Shown here: one piece after another, positions 8,392 to 17,414 of the stretch | Layout of the letters: each line of letters begins with the position of its first letter | Numbering within the stretch: the first letter of the stretch is position 1 | DNA from: Oscillospiraceae bacterium | GTDB taxonomy: Bacteria > Bacillota > Clostridia > Oscillospirales > Ruminococcaceae | Direction of reading: 5' to 3' | Length of the DNA: 44,096 bases | Assembly (NCBI GenBank): GCA_012520915.1 | Contig: JAAYNJ010000001.1 | Span: forward strand, 1-44,096 | Made by a program: the position numbers and the translations under genes | The notes under the pieces: model-generated | The model's database searches: none | What the model was told of the DNA's origin: nothing | What the model saw: the letters and a program-made list of their open reading frames with translations, nothing else

Positions 8392-8445
8392 TTTGTCTCC
8401 TATATTAAAAATCATGTTTTTCAGTGCTTAAACCGCGTAAAGCAC

Positions 8446-8952
8446 CTATTCCGACAATATCTTTCTTATTTTATATCCGTCGCTTACATATCCCCGAATC
8501 GGCCAATTGGTTTTTATCGGTAAAACCGAGGTGATGAAAAGCAGAAGATTGTGTATCAGAGAATAGTTTAGCAAAAAATATATAGCCGATATGCTGAGAG
8601 AATTCGACGTTTCGATATTGATTAGAAATCTTATAACCGACAAAACAACAACTAAAAAGAAGGAAACGAGGGGACCGCCAATCAACATAATGACCGTGTT
8701 TCTCCCGGAGCCGTGCCGCTCGGTCTTCGGCTGAAAGCAACCTGTAAAAACAACAAGCTTGATTATAAACCTCTTGGTTTCCAAAAGCTTTTTGCCGTTT
8801 CCCACTCTGATTGTCCAATCATTGTCGCGGGTTGCAAGGGTGTAGGCAAAGGCGTGCCCAAGTTCGTGCGCCGTCAGTGATATAAAAGTGATGCACCACA
8901 CCGCTAAAAACAGTATTACAAATTCTCCTAAAATAATTAATGCCTTTACCAT
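8446..8952 (-). CDS. M50-like integral membrane zinc metalloprotease
   Basis: 168 aa with about four membrane segments. The first TM region contains TAHELGHAFAY, an HExxH zinc motif within the membrane. The C-terminal YVSDGYKI supplies an Asp-Gly that could act as the third ligand, like the LDG motif of site-2 proteases. A loop is rich in basic and polar residues. The length fits small M50-like proteins with no PDZ domain. The substrate is unknown; it may act on membrane signal proteins or peptides. It is followed by the SbcC-like gene and is probably transcribed separately. Confidence 0.7.
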   Translation of the reverse strand: MVKALIILGEFVILFLAVWCITFISLTAHELGHAFAYTLATRDNDWTIRVGNGKKLLETKRFIIKLVVFTGCFQPKTERHGSGRNTVIMLIGGPLVSFFLVVVLSVIRFLINIETSNSLSISAIYFLLNYSLIHNLLLFITSVLPIKTNWPIRGYVSDGYKIRKILSE

Positions 8953-9014
8953 AAAATGCCTTTTAGCGATTATTTTAAGGAAAGAGGTTATGATTCGCCC
9001 GATACTTTTTTGTT

Positions 9015-9043
9015 AAACAACTCAAAAAACTTTTGAGTTGTTT
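9015..9043 (-). terminator. Hairpin downstream of the SbcC-like gene
   Basis: AAACAACTCAAAA (9015-9027) and TTTTGAGTTGTTT (9031-9043) form a 13-bp stem with a 3-nt loop, about 32 nt after the minus-strand stop at 9075. The stem is AT-rich, so termination is plausible but unproven. Confidence 0.5.
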
Positions 9044-9074
9044 CAATCGTTTATATTTTACAAAAATATCTCTG

Positions 9075-11459
9075 TCAATCCAATCTTATGACGTTTCCGC
9101 CGAAAATGTCGACAAATTCCTCTTTACAGCTTAAAAAGATCACCTGGTGGCGCTTTGCGCATTCTTTAATCAGCTCGCATGACTGCGCGCTTCGCTCCGC
9201 GTCCATATCTCCCAATGGGTCGTCGAACACTATGACTCCGCCGTCGGGAAAGAGATGGTCGAGAACGGCGAGCCGGAATGCGAGGGATACCGTTTCTTTG
9301 GTGCCTTCGGAGAGTTTGCCGAAATCTATAAGGCGTTCGTTGCTTATAATTTCAAAATCAAATCCGTCTCTGTCGGGGAAATCCGAAGAGACTCTGCCGG
9401 CGGTGATAAATGCGAGGTTTTCGATAAAGCGTTCGGCCATCTCCCGCATCGGGTTGTCTTCCAGTTTTTCCTTCTGAAGATAAAAGACTTCCGAGATATT
9501 CTTCCAATGCTTTAAAAGAGATTCCTTTTCTTTAAATTCTCTTTCCGTCTTTTCAAGCTCCGCGTCGGGATCGTCCGAAATGCCGTCTTTATAGATTTCC
9601 AGTTCTTTCAAGGCGTTGGCTTTATCCGTGAGCGCCGATTTGAGAAGACTCTGCTGATAAGCGGATTCGCTTTTTAGCTTTTCAAGATGGATTTCGGGAT
9701 CTGAGATATCAAGGTATTCCTTCGGGATATCTTCCGCCTCGGATACTTTCCTCCTCGTCTTTTCAAGCTCGGATTCGAGTTCGAGAGATTTTGCCTTTAA
9801 TGCGTCGATACTGCCGTAGTCTTTGGCATAGCCGTCAATAAACGCTTCTCTTCTGCTGATAAAGTCCGAAATATTATTCGTTTTACAAAGGGCAATGATA
9901 TCGGAGTCGATTTCTTCCTTGCTGCGCACGGAAGCGGTGATTTTTTCTTTTACCGCGGATTCAAGCTCATCGAACGGAGTTTCACCTAAAACCGATTTCA
10001 GAAGCTTTTCTTCCAATCCGGCTTTGGACTCCATATCGCCGTATCTTTTAGAAAGTTCTTCGAGTTCTATATGACTTTTGACTTGATACTTATTTAAAAT
10101 ACCGTCTTTTACCGCCTTTTTTCCGGCTATCTCATCTTCAATCTCTTTTAAATTCACATCGGCGGGGGAGAGCTGCATCTCCATTACCTCGGGTATTGTG
10201 ATTTTAACCGCTTCGGTGATGGATACGGGATTAACCGATGAGTCGATAATTTCACCGGTCAGAAGGGAAGTGATTTCCACGGTGTTTTTTCCAAACATAT
10301 TTATAACGGCGTTTAGATTCATTCCGCAGAGTTCGTTTTCCAGCTTTCTTATTGCCTCCTCTGCGGTTTTAAGCTGTCTGACTTCATCGTCATCGGGACG
10401 GGAAAGTCCGGAAAGCTCCGACTCTATGACCTTTATTCCGTCGCTTATCCTTTTAGCTTTTTCGTATCTGTCAAGCAGTAGGCGGTTTTCGTATTCGGTC
10501 TGCAAAAGCTTTGACTTATCGAGATCTTCCAAGTACACGGGCCAGATATCGAGCAGGTCCGAAGCTGTCCTGATATCCTTTTCGAGGCGTTCGATATTCT
10601 TTTTATGTTCGCTCAAAAGGGCGAGGCGGCTCGAAAACCTCTCAAATGTTTTTAATTCCTCCTCCGCGATTCCGACGGTTTCTTCGGTTTTCCTGTATTC
10701 ATTCCTTGCCCTGTCCGCTTCCGATTCCAAATTAAAGATTTTTTCGATTTTGGCTTTCGCTTCCTCCAACGCATAGAATGCTTTATGAACTTCGCCGACA
10801 TCTCTTGCCCAGCGGCCGGAACCGGACGTCCTGCGTTCGGGAAGACCGGCCTCAAAGTCCCAATGTCCGCCCTCCAATCCTTTTATTTTATCGTTTATGG
10901 CGCTCTCGACTGCGTCTATCGAAATGCCGCCGCTTTCGGCGAAAGCAAGGGAAACCGCATCGGTGATATCCTGTTTTACGGCGTTTCCGGATTCCTCCAG
11001 TATCGTCTGCAGGGAGATATCCGCATTTTGCTGTGAAGAAAAGAGCATATCGGAATAGACGCCTTCTCCGTAAACGAGAACCTCTCTCAAAATTTCATTT
11101 ATTTTATCAGCGTCTCGGATTTGCCCGTGCGGTGTGGAGAGGATTATGCGGGAATCCGAACCCCATTCCTTTTCCAGAGTATAGCTGCCGTCTTTGCCCT
11201 CAAAACTGATTTTTCCGTCGATAAAATCTCCCGCGTGAGCGCCGTCTTTTCGGGCGGAAGGGAAGTAGAGATTTATAAAATCCTTGTCTTTTGAGCGGTG
11301 TATTTTCGCGTTCTGAAAAAGCGTTCTCGAAATCAGGTTTACGAGGGTGCTCTTTCCGCTCTCGTTCTTTCCGTAAACTACGTTGATGCCGTCGCCGAAG
11401 GAAATATCGCAATCGCGGATACCGGCAAACTGTCCGCAGGAAATCTTTTTTATCTTCAT
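9075..11459 (-). CDS. SbcC/Rad50-like AAA ATPase (YhaN type)
   Basis: 794 aa. The N-terminus carries Walker A GKNESGKST (residues ~30-38). A long central region of alternating coiled-coil helices follows. The C-terminus has an ABC signature, LSEGTKETVS, and Walker B IVFDDPLGDMD. No CxxC zinc hook is visible in the middle, which separates it from classical SbcC/Rad50 and favours a YhaN-like assignment. It should form a complex with the nuclease encoded immediately upstream, processing DNA ends or hairpins. Its ATG directly abuts the partner's TAA. It is shorter than SbcC (about 1000 aa). Confidence 0.85.
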   Translation of the reverse strand: MKIKKISCGQFAGIRDCDISFGDGINVVYGKNESGKSTLVNLISRTLFQNAKIHRSKDKDFINLYFPSARKDGAHAGDFIDGKISFEGKDGSYTLEKEWGSDSRIILSTPHGQIRDADKINEILREVLVYGEGVYSDMLFSSQQNADISLQTILEESGNAVKQDITDAVSLAFAESGGISIDAVESAINDKIKGLEGGHWDFEAGLPERRTSGSGRWARDVGEVHKAFYALEEAKAKIEKIFNLESEADRARNEYRKTEETVGIAEEELKTFERFSSRLALLSEHKKNIERLEKDIRTASDLLDIWPVYLEDLDKSKLLQTEYENRLLLDRYEKAKRISDGIKVIESELSGLSRPDDDEVRQLKTAEEAIRKLENELCGMNLNAVINMFGKNTVEITSLLTGEIIDSSVNPVSITEAVKITIPEVMEMQLSPADVNLKEIEDEIAGKKAVKDGILNKYQVKSHIELEELSKRYGDMESKAGLEEKLLKSVLGETPFDELESAVKEKITASVRSKEEIDSDIIALCKTNNISDFISRREAFIDGYAKDYGSIDALKAKSLELESELEKTRRKVSEAEDIPKEYLDISDPEIHLEKLKSESAYQQSLLKSALTDKANALKELEIYKDGISDDPDAELEKTEREFKEKESLLKHWKNISEVFYLQKEKLEDNPMREMAERFIENLAFITAGRVSSDFPDRDGFDFEIISNERLIDFGKLSEGTKETVSLAFRLAVLDHLFPDGGVIVFDDPLGDMDAERSAQSCELIKECAKRHQVIFLSCKEEFVDIFGGNVIRLD

Positions 11460-12590
11460 TTATCTGTCCTCCTTCAGCTCTTTTAGAAGCTCATATGCAA
11501 GTTGGGCTTCCTTCGGTTCGTCAAGAAGAGCTGTCAGAAAGCCCGCCGAAAACGAGGTTTCGGGGAACTCGGAATCTATAAGTTCCTTTGATATAAGTTT
11601 ATTTAAAGCGTAATCGTCGTATGAAGCCTCTATAAAACGGGAGAGGACTTCATCCATAATCCGCCGTCTGCTTTCATATTCGTCCATCTCAACCGCACCG
11701 CTTAAGATAACGTCCACGACGCTGTCATCTTTAATATCTTTCAGCTCGCGGGTGAGGATATCCCTCATCTTTCCTGCCGTGACGGCGATGTTTTTGCGGT
11801 AAAAACGCAGACTGCCCGACACGAACTTTTTAGCGCGGATTTTTTTGTCCTTCGATATCTCGACTATAAAACATATGCCTTCGGTGTTGTTGTTCAAATC
11901 GGTCTGCTGATGCGTTCCGGCGTTAAAAATCCTTTCGTCCACGGCGGAATATTCTTCCGACAGACCGCGCGGAAAGGGGACATGGGTGTGGCCGATAAGC
12001 CAAAGGTCAACGGGAATATCTTCGAGCTCGGAGCGTTTCATAAAGAAATATTTTTCCTCCCTGTCTATGGTTTCACCCTCAACCGCCCCGTGCGCAATGC
12101 CGATGCGGTATTTGGAATCGGGAATGATGCCCTCGTCTTTAATCCAGCCGAGATTGTTTTCGTCTTCCAATGAATGTTTTGAAGTGCAGAGCGCGGGATA
12201 TAAAATAACGGTATCGCCCCCGATTTCGATTTTATAGGGACGGTAATCATTCAGAAGCAATATATTGTCCCGGGAAACCGACAGATCGTTGAAACTCCGC
12301 CAGAGCTCAACCTCTTTGTCATAGTAATCGTGGTTTCCGGGCAGGATAACCACATATCCCGAAAATAAAGAAAGAATATCCAAAAGCGCTTTGATATTCT
12401 TTTTTGGTATTTTGGAAATGTTGTCAAAAAGGTCTCCGGTTATTACAAACAAATCGCATTTTTCGTTATTTGCGGATTCGACCATCCTTTTGAAAGTCTC
12501 TATCCTGCTTTCCGACAAAAGGGACGCCCTGTCGTACCCGGCATATTTAAGACCTATATGATTGTCTCCGGTTACAAAAATTCTCAGCAT
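11460..12590 (-). CDS. SbcD/Mre11-like DNA exonuclease (YhaO type metallophosphoesterase)
   Basis: 376 aa. Calcineurin-like phosphoesterase motifs appear in order: GDNHIG (residues 8-13), GDLFD, GNHDYYD, IAHGAVEG and GHTHVP. These bind two metal ions for phosphodiester cleavage. The C-terminal ~110 residues form the helical segment that contacts the ATPase partner. The gene is directly followed, without a gap, by the SbcC-like ATPase, the standard arrangement of this repair complex. The predicted role is nucleolytic processing of DNA ends, cytoplasmic and ATP-controlled. Confidence 0.85.
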   Translation of the reverse strand: MLRIFVTGDNHIGLKYAGYDRASLLSESRIETFKRMVESANNEKCDLFVITGDLFDNISKIPKKNIKALLDILSLFSGYVVILPGNHDYYDKEVELWRSFNDLSVSRDNILLLNDYRPYKIEIGGDTVILYPALCTSKHSLEDENNLGWIKDEGIIPDSKYRIGIAHGAVEGETIDREEKYFFMKRSELEDIPVDLWLIGHTHVPFPRGLSEEYSAVDERIFNAGTHQQTDLNNNTEGICFIVEISKDKKIRAKKFVSGSLRFYRKNIAVTAGKMRDILTRELKDIKDDSVVDVILSGAVEMDEYESRRRIMDEVLSRFIEASYDDYALNKLISKELIDSEFPETSFSAGFLTALLDEPKEAQLAYELLKELKEDR

Positions 12591-12675
12591 TTAAATACCT
12601 CGCCTTAAAAAAAGAAAACCCCGTCTCTCAATATAAGCATTTTAAGAACAAACATAAATTCAAAACCATTATAAC

Positions 12676-12706
12676 ACAGGGGGGCGTCCCGAAAACGCCC
12701 CCCTGT
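12676..12706 (-). terminator. GC-rich hairpin after the sdpRI-like operon
   Basis: ACAGGGGGGCGT (12676-12687) pairs perfectly with ACGCCCCCCTGT (12695-12706) around a 7-nt loop, 16 nt past the SdpI-like stop. No long T-run follows, but the stem is very stable. Confidence 0.65.
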
Positions 12707-12721
12707 AAGACCCGGTTTATA

Positions 12722-13804
12722 CTATTTTCGCTTGATCAGCTCATCGTAAATAATCTTTGTGCTTTCTATATCCTTTCCGCCGACAACAAGTGTTTTCTCG
12801 CCGACGGTCAAAACGACGCAGACATCGGTTTTTGTATAGGAATAGCGGGTATAATTGCCGAATTCATCGTTGCGGAATGCGCCGGCTAAAAGACGGGTGG
12901 TTCCGAGTCCGCCGGTTCTCGAGCCGACGTCAACATTTTCCCGGTATTCAATATCGTCAATGGCGCCGTACTCAACCGTGAGGTCTTCCCAAAAACTCGC
13001 TTCAAGCGTAAAGGAGGTATCGTCATACTTCACATTGATTTCGCCGGCAAACATCATAAATCCGATAAAAATGAGAATCGCCGACAGAATCACCAACGAA
13101 ATTACAGATGCTCTCTTCATGCCTTTGCTCATCGGAATCGGTTTGATTATTGCGGTGCCTTCTTTCAGCTGTTTTTTGTGATAGAGATAGGAATAGATTA
13201 TGGGAAGCCCCGCAAGCAGTATTATCAAAACCGGCACCACCAAAGGAAAAAGCCTTTCGGGAAGAAAAACGCAGGCCATCATAAAGAGTCCGCCGAAAAC
13301 CCAAACCTTGCCGCCGAAGCGGTGGGTGGCGTTCCAGTTTTCCTCGTTTTCGAGCGTCCATTTGATTTTAATTCCTATCGTGTAATTCTGTCTGCATTTC
13401 GGCAGGTAGTTTCCGATTGCAACAAACATCAAACCTATAAGCAAAAGGACAAGCAAACCTATATTGACATCGCTGCCCAAAGAGACGGCGTAAACAATAC
13501 CGCAGGAGAAGAGCGAAAGAGCGGGAATTATCCACAACACGAGACTGAAAGCTTTGTTGTTCTGATCTTTGTTTTTTGGGTCCTTTACGGTGATGAGAAT
13601 AAAAATCCATTGCATAATAAGCAATATCACAGGCAAGCCGAATATCGCGAAAGGTCTGCTGCTCCAGCCGTCGACATTTCCGTCAAATCCCCAATGGGTG
13701 GTCATGCGTTCGGGAAGCTTTTTCCAAAGAATAAGTCCTATAAGAATCGGCAAGAGTATAGTAATCGATGAAATGAGCAGTTTTAATTTATTTCTTTTAA
13801 TCAT
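12722..13804 (-). CDS. SdpI-family membrane protein with C-terminal PH-like domain
   Basis: 360 aa. A DUF1648 segment at the N-terminus (LPERMTTHWGFDGNVDGWSS) is followed by more TM helices and an SdpI-like part with NYTIGIKIKWTLENEENW. After further TM segments, the last ~110 residues form a soluble bacterial-PH-like domain. B. subtilis SdpI gives immunity to the SDP toxin and sequesters its repressor SdpR. Here the ArsR-type regulator gene overlaps this start by 8 nt, the same gene order. Whether it confers immunity to any toxin is inference; no toxin gene is seen nearby. Confidence 0.8.
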   Translation of the reverse strand: MIKRNKLKLLISSITILLPILIGLILWKKLPERMTTHWGFDGNVDGWSSRPFAIFGLPVILLIMQWIFILITVKDPKNKDQNNKAFSLVLWIIPALSLFSCGIVYAVSLGSDVNIGLLVLLLIGLMFVAIGNYLPKCRQNYTIGIKIKWTLENEENWNATHRFGGKVWVFGGLFMMACVFLPERLFPLVVPVLIILLAGLPIIYSYLYHKKQLKEGTAIIKPIPMSKGMKRASVISLVILSAILIFIGFMMFAGEINVKYDDTSFTLEASFWEDLTVEYGAIDDIEYRENVDVGSRTGGLGTTRLLAGAFRNDEFGNYTRYSYTKTDVCVVLTVGEKTLVVGGKDIESTKIIYDELIKRK

Positions 13805-14069
13805 CGTGATCCCCCTTTAAATCGGTGATCCAAAGCATTATTTCCTCCAATACGGAAGCGTTGAGTTCGTAGAAAATAAACTGGCCTTCCCGGGTATCCC
13901 GAACCAGATCCGCTTCTTTTAAAACGGACAGATGACGGGATATGGAAGCTGATGTAACAGGAAAATTATCCGCAATTTCCCCGGCCGACATTCTGCCTTT
14001 TTTCAGCATGTTAAGTATTTCACGGCGAATCGGATCTGCGAGCGCCTTTAATGTCTGATGTAATCCCAC
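13797..14069 (-). CDS. ArsR/SdpR-type autorepressor
   Basis: 90 aa from a GTG start with GGAGG 7 nt upstream. It is a winged helix-turn-helix of the ArsR fold: LADPIRREILNMLKKG, then GEIADNFPVTSASISRHLSVLKEADLV, then a wing with REGQFIFYEL. No metal-binding cysteine pair is seen, consistent with SdpR-like and not metal-sensing members. It overlaps the SdpI-like gene downstream. A palindrome covering the expected transcription start of its own promoter (14085-14111) is the probable operator. Confidence 0.85.
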   Translation of the reverse strand: MGLHQTLKALADPIRREILNMLKKGRMSAGEIADNFPVTSASISRHLSVLKEADLVRDTREGQFIFYELNASVLEEIMLWITDLKGDHDD

Positions 14070-14084
14070 CTCTCAACCTCCGCT

Positions 14085-14142
14085 ATTTAACATTTAACCT
14101 AAATGTTAAATATATTATATTTTAATCTTTTTGCTTTGTCAA
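14085..14142 (-). promoter_or_regulatory. Consensus promoter with palindromic operator for the sdpRI-like operon
   Basis: On the minus strand TTGACA (14137-14142), a 17-bp spacer and TATAAT (14114-14119) make a perfect sigma-A promoter. Immediately downstream the 11-bp inverted repeat ATTTAACATTT (14085-14095) / AAATGTTAAAT (14101-14111) spans the likely start site. This is ideal for repression by the ArsR-type protein. Confidence 0.85.
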
Positions 14143-14160
14143 TAGCAGGGGTAGATAATT

Positions 14161-14988
14161 TTAATCGGCGATTAATGCGACAACAACTATTTCCGGTCTG
14201 TTGTTAAACCTTATCGGGATAATGCTGTTTCCGATACCCCTGCTTACAATCATCGTCGTATTATTCTCTTGATATTTTCCCGCGTCGTATTTCGGAAGAA
14301 AACCCTGATTCGGAGCTATAAGCCCGCCGATAAAAGGCAGACGGAACTGTCCGCCGTGCGCATGTCCGCATAATGCCAAATCTATGTTTTCGGACGCATA
14401 TATACTGAAAATTTCCGGCCTGTGGGACAGCAACACGGTATAATTTTCCGTTAAATTCATGGAGGATATCCTTTCTTTAACGGATAAATAGCTGTTTGTA
14501 AAATAGGGGTCGTCCAAACCGGAAATCCGTATCGTATCATTATTCTTTGTGATTAATTCCGAACTGTCGTGAAGAATAACAACACCCGCCTCAAGCAGGT
14601 TTTCTTCCAACTCCTCATATTTTCCGCGGATATTCGCCTCATGATTCCCCGTTACAAAGTAACAAGGGGCGATTTCGACGAGTTCCTTTGCGAAATTAAC
14701 CGCGGTTTCGATATCCGTATTTTTTGCGTCAATCAAATCTCCCGTTATTGCGATAATATCGGGATTTTCTTTTTCTATAAGAGATATCAGCCTTCGGTTG
14801 TTTTTACCGAACCGGGCGTTGTGCAGGTCGGATACAACGGCTATTTTGTAACGATTGAGTGAGGAGGGAATCCCGCCGCTTTTAACCTGATAATGTGTAA
14901 CGCCGACGGTCACATTGCCCCAAACAATCCATAATATGAATACAACCGATATTGCGGATAAAACAGCGGGAATTAATTTCTTTTTCAC
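14161..14988 (-). CDS. Membrane-anchored metallophosphoesterase (YkuE-like)
   Basis: 275 aa from a GTG start preceded by GGAGAGG. One N-terminal TM helix is followed by a calcineurin-like domain with SDLHNARFG, GDLIDA, GNHEAN, LLSHRPE and GHAHGGQ, the full dimetal set. Such proteins hydrolyse phosphoester or pyrophosphate bonds; YkuE-type members are secreted or membrane-bound, and related ones act on lipid-linked substrates. The substrate is not predictable here. It is separated from the ABC operon upstream and stops just before the sdpRI-like promoter. Confidence 0.8.
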   Translation of the reverse strand: MKKKLIPAVLSAISVVFILWIVWGNVTVGVTHYQVKSGGIPSSLNRYKIAVVSDLHNARFGKNNRRLISLIEKENPDIIAITGDLIDAKNTDIETAVNFAKELVEIAPCYFVTGNHEANIRGKYEELEENLLEAGVVILHDSSELITKNNDTIRISGLDDPYFTNSYLSVKERISSMNLTENYTVLLSHRPEIFSIYASENIDLALCGHAHGGQFRLPFIGGLIAPNQGFLPKYDAGKYQENNTTMIVSRGIGNSIIPIRFNNRPEIVVVALIAD

Positions 14989-15051
14989 TAAAACCTCTCC
15001 GCTAATTCCGACTTACCGTTTAAAGAAACCTTAAAAGTGCAAAGAAAACAC

Positions 15052-15852
15052 TTACTCATAGAACTCGTATTCCTTGGTGATTCCTTTTAAAAGGATAAAA
15101 CCGACGACGCAATATACGAGGCTGACGAGGCAACGCGTCAGCAATGCCGTACTGAGACACGGGATCTGATCCGAAAAAACCGAGAGAGCGCCGGCAGGCG
15201 AAAAACGGTTAGTTGAAGTCATGGTGTCCAGCATTGCCGAAACCAATACCGAAACCAATCCTATTGCCATCACTATTTTTGAAGATATGCGTATCTGCGA
15301 AATAACCGCTACAATCACCGCCGTCGAAAGACCCGGCAGAATCGCAAGCAGACTGATTCCGATATACTCAATGATTTGAATAAAATCGTCTGATACGCCG
15401 AAAGAGAAAAAACCGATAACAAGCGAGAGAAACATATTCAGCAGGACAATCACACCTATTGAAGAGGTGGTAAACACGAGCTTGCCTGTAATCAGCGTTC
15501 CTTTGTCGACGCCCGTAAGAAGCGTAAACTTCATCGTTCCGTTTTCGCGGTCTGATGAAAATGTATTTACAGTATGAATCACAATAAAGATTAAAAAGAA
15601 CGGCAGGTTGTTTTTATAGATAAAATCCGTAAGAGAAAGCTTTGCGAAGGTGATTCCGTCCATATTCATCAAAACGGTTTTAAATTCCTCGCTGTAGTAT
15701 TGAGCCCTCGGAAGATTCTCAGCCGCGATATCGGCCATATCCCTGTACGCGACGACCCCCACCGTGAAGAGAGCGGTCATAAGGAGAATTTCAAAAATAA
15801 AGGTTTTTCCGGAAAGAAATTTTTTAAATTCATTTTGTACGATTTTTACCAA
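15052..15852 (-). CDS. ABC-2 type transporter permease
   Basis: 266 aa from a TTG start preceded by AAAGGCAGG. It has six hydrophobic segments and the family pattern of an N-terminal TM, a large extracytoplasmic loop and a FSSDRENGTMKFTLLTG coupling region before TM2. It is the third gene of an ATPase-permease-permease unit (16647-17366 and 15920-16651). It probably exports or extracts a peptide or lipid-like molecule, as in lantibiotic-immunity or bacitracin-type ABC-2 systems. No substrate gene is nearby. Confidence 0.8.
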   Translation of the reverse strand: MVKIVQNEFKKFLSGKTFIFEILLMTALFTVGVVAYRDMADIAAENLPRAQYYSEEFKTVLMNMDGITFAKLSLTDFIYKNNLPFFLIFIVIHTVNTFSSDRENGTMKFTLLTGVDKGTLITGKLVFTTSSIGVIVLLNMFLSLVIGFFSFGVSDDFIQIIEYIGISLLAILPGLSTAVIVAVISQIRISSKIVMAIGLVSVLVSAMLDTMTSTNRFSPAGALSVFSDQIPCLSTALLTRCLVSLVYCVVGFILLKGITKEYEFYE

Positions 15853-15919
15853 TTTAACCTGCCTTTCAAAACATCCGGGATGCGGCGGTAATGTTCGGGT
15901 TTTCTCTCCTCCGCCCCGG

Positions 15920-16651
15920 TTATTGCCAGATGTCCTTTATCTTAAATGCCGTGATTCCGGCAACAGTCAGCAGAACCGCATACAATACCGGAATAATCAG
16001 ATAAGCGGAATGCGCCTCTGAGGTGTAAATGACGTAACTGTTGCTTAAAAAATAGGTTGGAGTCATATAGGCATTATCAATAACGCTGTCGAGGCTTATT
16101 GACAGAAACAGCAGAACCGCTCCGAGCGAGAATCCTTTTTGAAAATGTCCGAAAACAATTGAAGCAAATACGGTCATCAAAAGAATCGGAAGCAAACCGA
16201 TTATTGTCACCGCGTACACCTTTGCCATCGACAGAACTGAATCCGGAGAAATCCCCGCACCGCTTTTCAGAGCGCTTATTGCCGTAAAGGTAATGAAAGC
16301 GGTAAGAACCGATGCCGCCGATGTGAGGATGAGAAGGATAAGTTTGCCGGCAAACATCCGGGTTTTACCGACCTTGCAGAGAAGAAACGACTTAATCATA
16401 CCGTCCGAATATTCTCCGCCCCATACCGACGCCGCAAGGAGCAGGACAAGAATCGGCACAATGACTTTTATCACAACAAATGTCGTGCTGTAAAGCATGA
16501 AATCGATATAGAATGTTTCGGATATGCCGAATTGAATATAGCGGAACTCGAAAATCGACACGCCGGTACATATGAAAATGATTAGCAGAAACCCGAATAA
16601 AAGAACCTTTGAGCGGTTCAGCTTTTCAATTTCGACACGAAGGTATTTAAA
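15920..16651 (-). CDS. ABC-2 type transporter permease
   Basis: About 243 aa when started at the ATG of MFKYLRVEIEKL, which has GGGGA upstream and overlaps the ATPase stop; an alternative start lies at 16675. It has six TM helices, with the coupling-loop motif VWGGEYSDGMIKSFLLCKVGK before TM2, the counterpart of the motif in the next gene. It forms the transmembrane channel with the second permease and is energised by the ATPase encoded upstream. Confidence 0.8.
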   Translation of the reverse strand, partial: FKYLRVEIEKLNRSKVLLFGFLLIIFICTGVSIFEFRYIQFGISETFYIDFMLYSTTFVVIKVIVPILVLLLAASVWGGEYSDGMIKSFLLCKVGKTRMFAGKLILLILTSAASVLTAFITFTAISALKSGAGISPDSVLSMAKVYAVTIIGLLPILLMTVFASIVFGHFQKGFSLGAVLLFLSISLDSVIDNAYMTPTYFLSNSYVIYTSEAHSAYLIIPVLYAVLLTVAGITAFKIKDIWQ

Positions 16652-17366
16652 CATTTTCCCCAAGTCCCAACACATTTAAATAGTACTCTTCAAGAGAGTG
16701 ACTCCCCTTGGATTGCATGAGTTCTTTAAGCGAACCAAAGGCAATCATTTCCCCCCGATTGATGATCAGAAGTTTGTTGCACATAGTCTCGACCTCGCTC
16801 AGGATATGGGAGCAGATGATAAATGTAATACCCTGAGTCTCCGCAAGATTTTTAATAATATTCCTTATTTCGATAATGCCCACCGGATCGAGTCCGTTCG
16901 TCGGCTCATCGAGAATAATCAGGGAAGGGGAGTTTAAAAACGCTCTTGCAATACCGAGCCTTTGTTTCATACCCATAGAGTATTTTCCGACCTTCTTGTT
17001 TCTGTCGTCGTATAAATGCACCAAGTTGAGAACCTCGTCGATCCGTTCCCTCCCGAGACCGTATAAATTTGCGTACAATGACAAATTCTGATATCCGGTC
17101 ATATATGTGTAAAAAGCAGGGGACTCCACCATCGCGCCGACGTTTTCCAGAGCGGACTCCCTTTGGGTGCGAATATCATACCCGCCAAGTTTGACTTCGC
17201 CGTTTGTAGGTTTGACAAGTCCCAACATCATCTTGATAGTGGTGCTCTTTCCGGCGCCGTTCGGACCTAAAAACCCCAGGATATCTCTTTTTTCTACGGA
17301 AAAACTGATATCCCTGACGATATCAACACCCCTGATATTTTTACCGAGATTTGCTACTTCGACCAT
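16647..17366 (-). CDS. ABC transporter ATP-binding protein (ABC-2 system)
   Basis: 239 aa from the ATG of MVEVANLG, with AGGTGAGG upstream; a GTG three codons earlier has no site. The complete nucleotide-binding domain has Walker A GPNGAGKST, a Q-loop region (ALENVGAMVESP), signature YSMGMKQRLG, Walker B LIILDEPTNGLDP and switch His in ICSHILSE. It resembles BcrA-type ATPases that pair with two ABC-2 permeases, often for antimicrobial peptide resistance or export. It is first in the operon and overlaps the first permease. Confidence 0.88.
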   Translation of the reverse strand: MVEVANLGKNIRGVDIVRDISFSVEKRDILGFLGPNGAGKSTTIKMMLGLVKPTNGEVKLGGYDIRTQRESALENVGAMVESPAFYTYMTGYQNLSLYANLYGLGRERIDEVLNLVHLYDDRNKKVGKYSMGMKQRLGIARAFLNSPSLIILDEPTNGLDPVGIIEIRNIIKNLAETQGITFIICSHILSEVETMCNKLLIINRGEMIAFGSLKELMQSKGSHSLEEYYLNVLGLGENV

Positions 17367-17414
17367 TTTCCTCACCTTTAAAATTCCTAATGCATCACAA
17401 CGATAAGCGGCGGT

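Noticed and set aside
10198-10776. 192-aa plus-strand ORF inside the SbcC-like gene
   Set aside because: Serine/phenylalanine-rich antisense frame of a coiled-coil gene, with no ribosome site.
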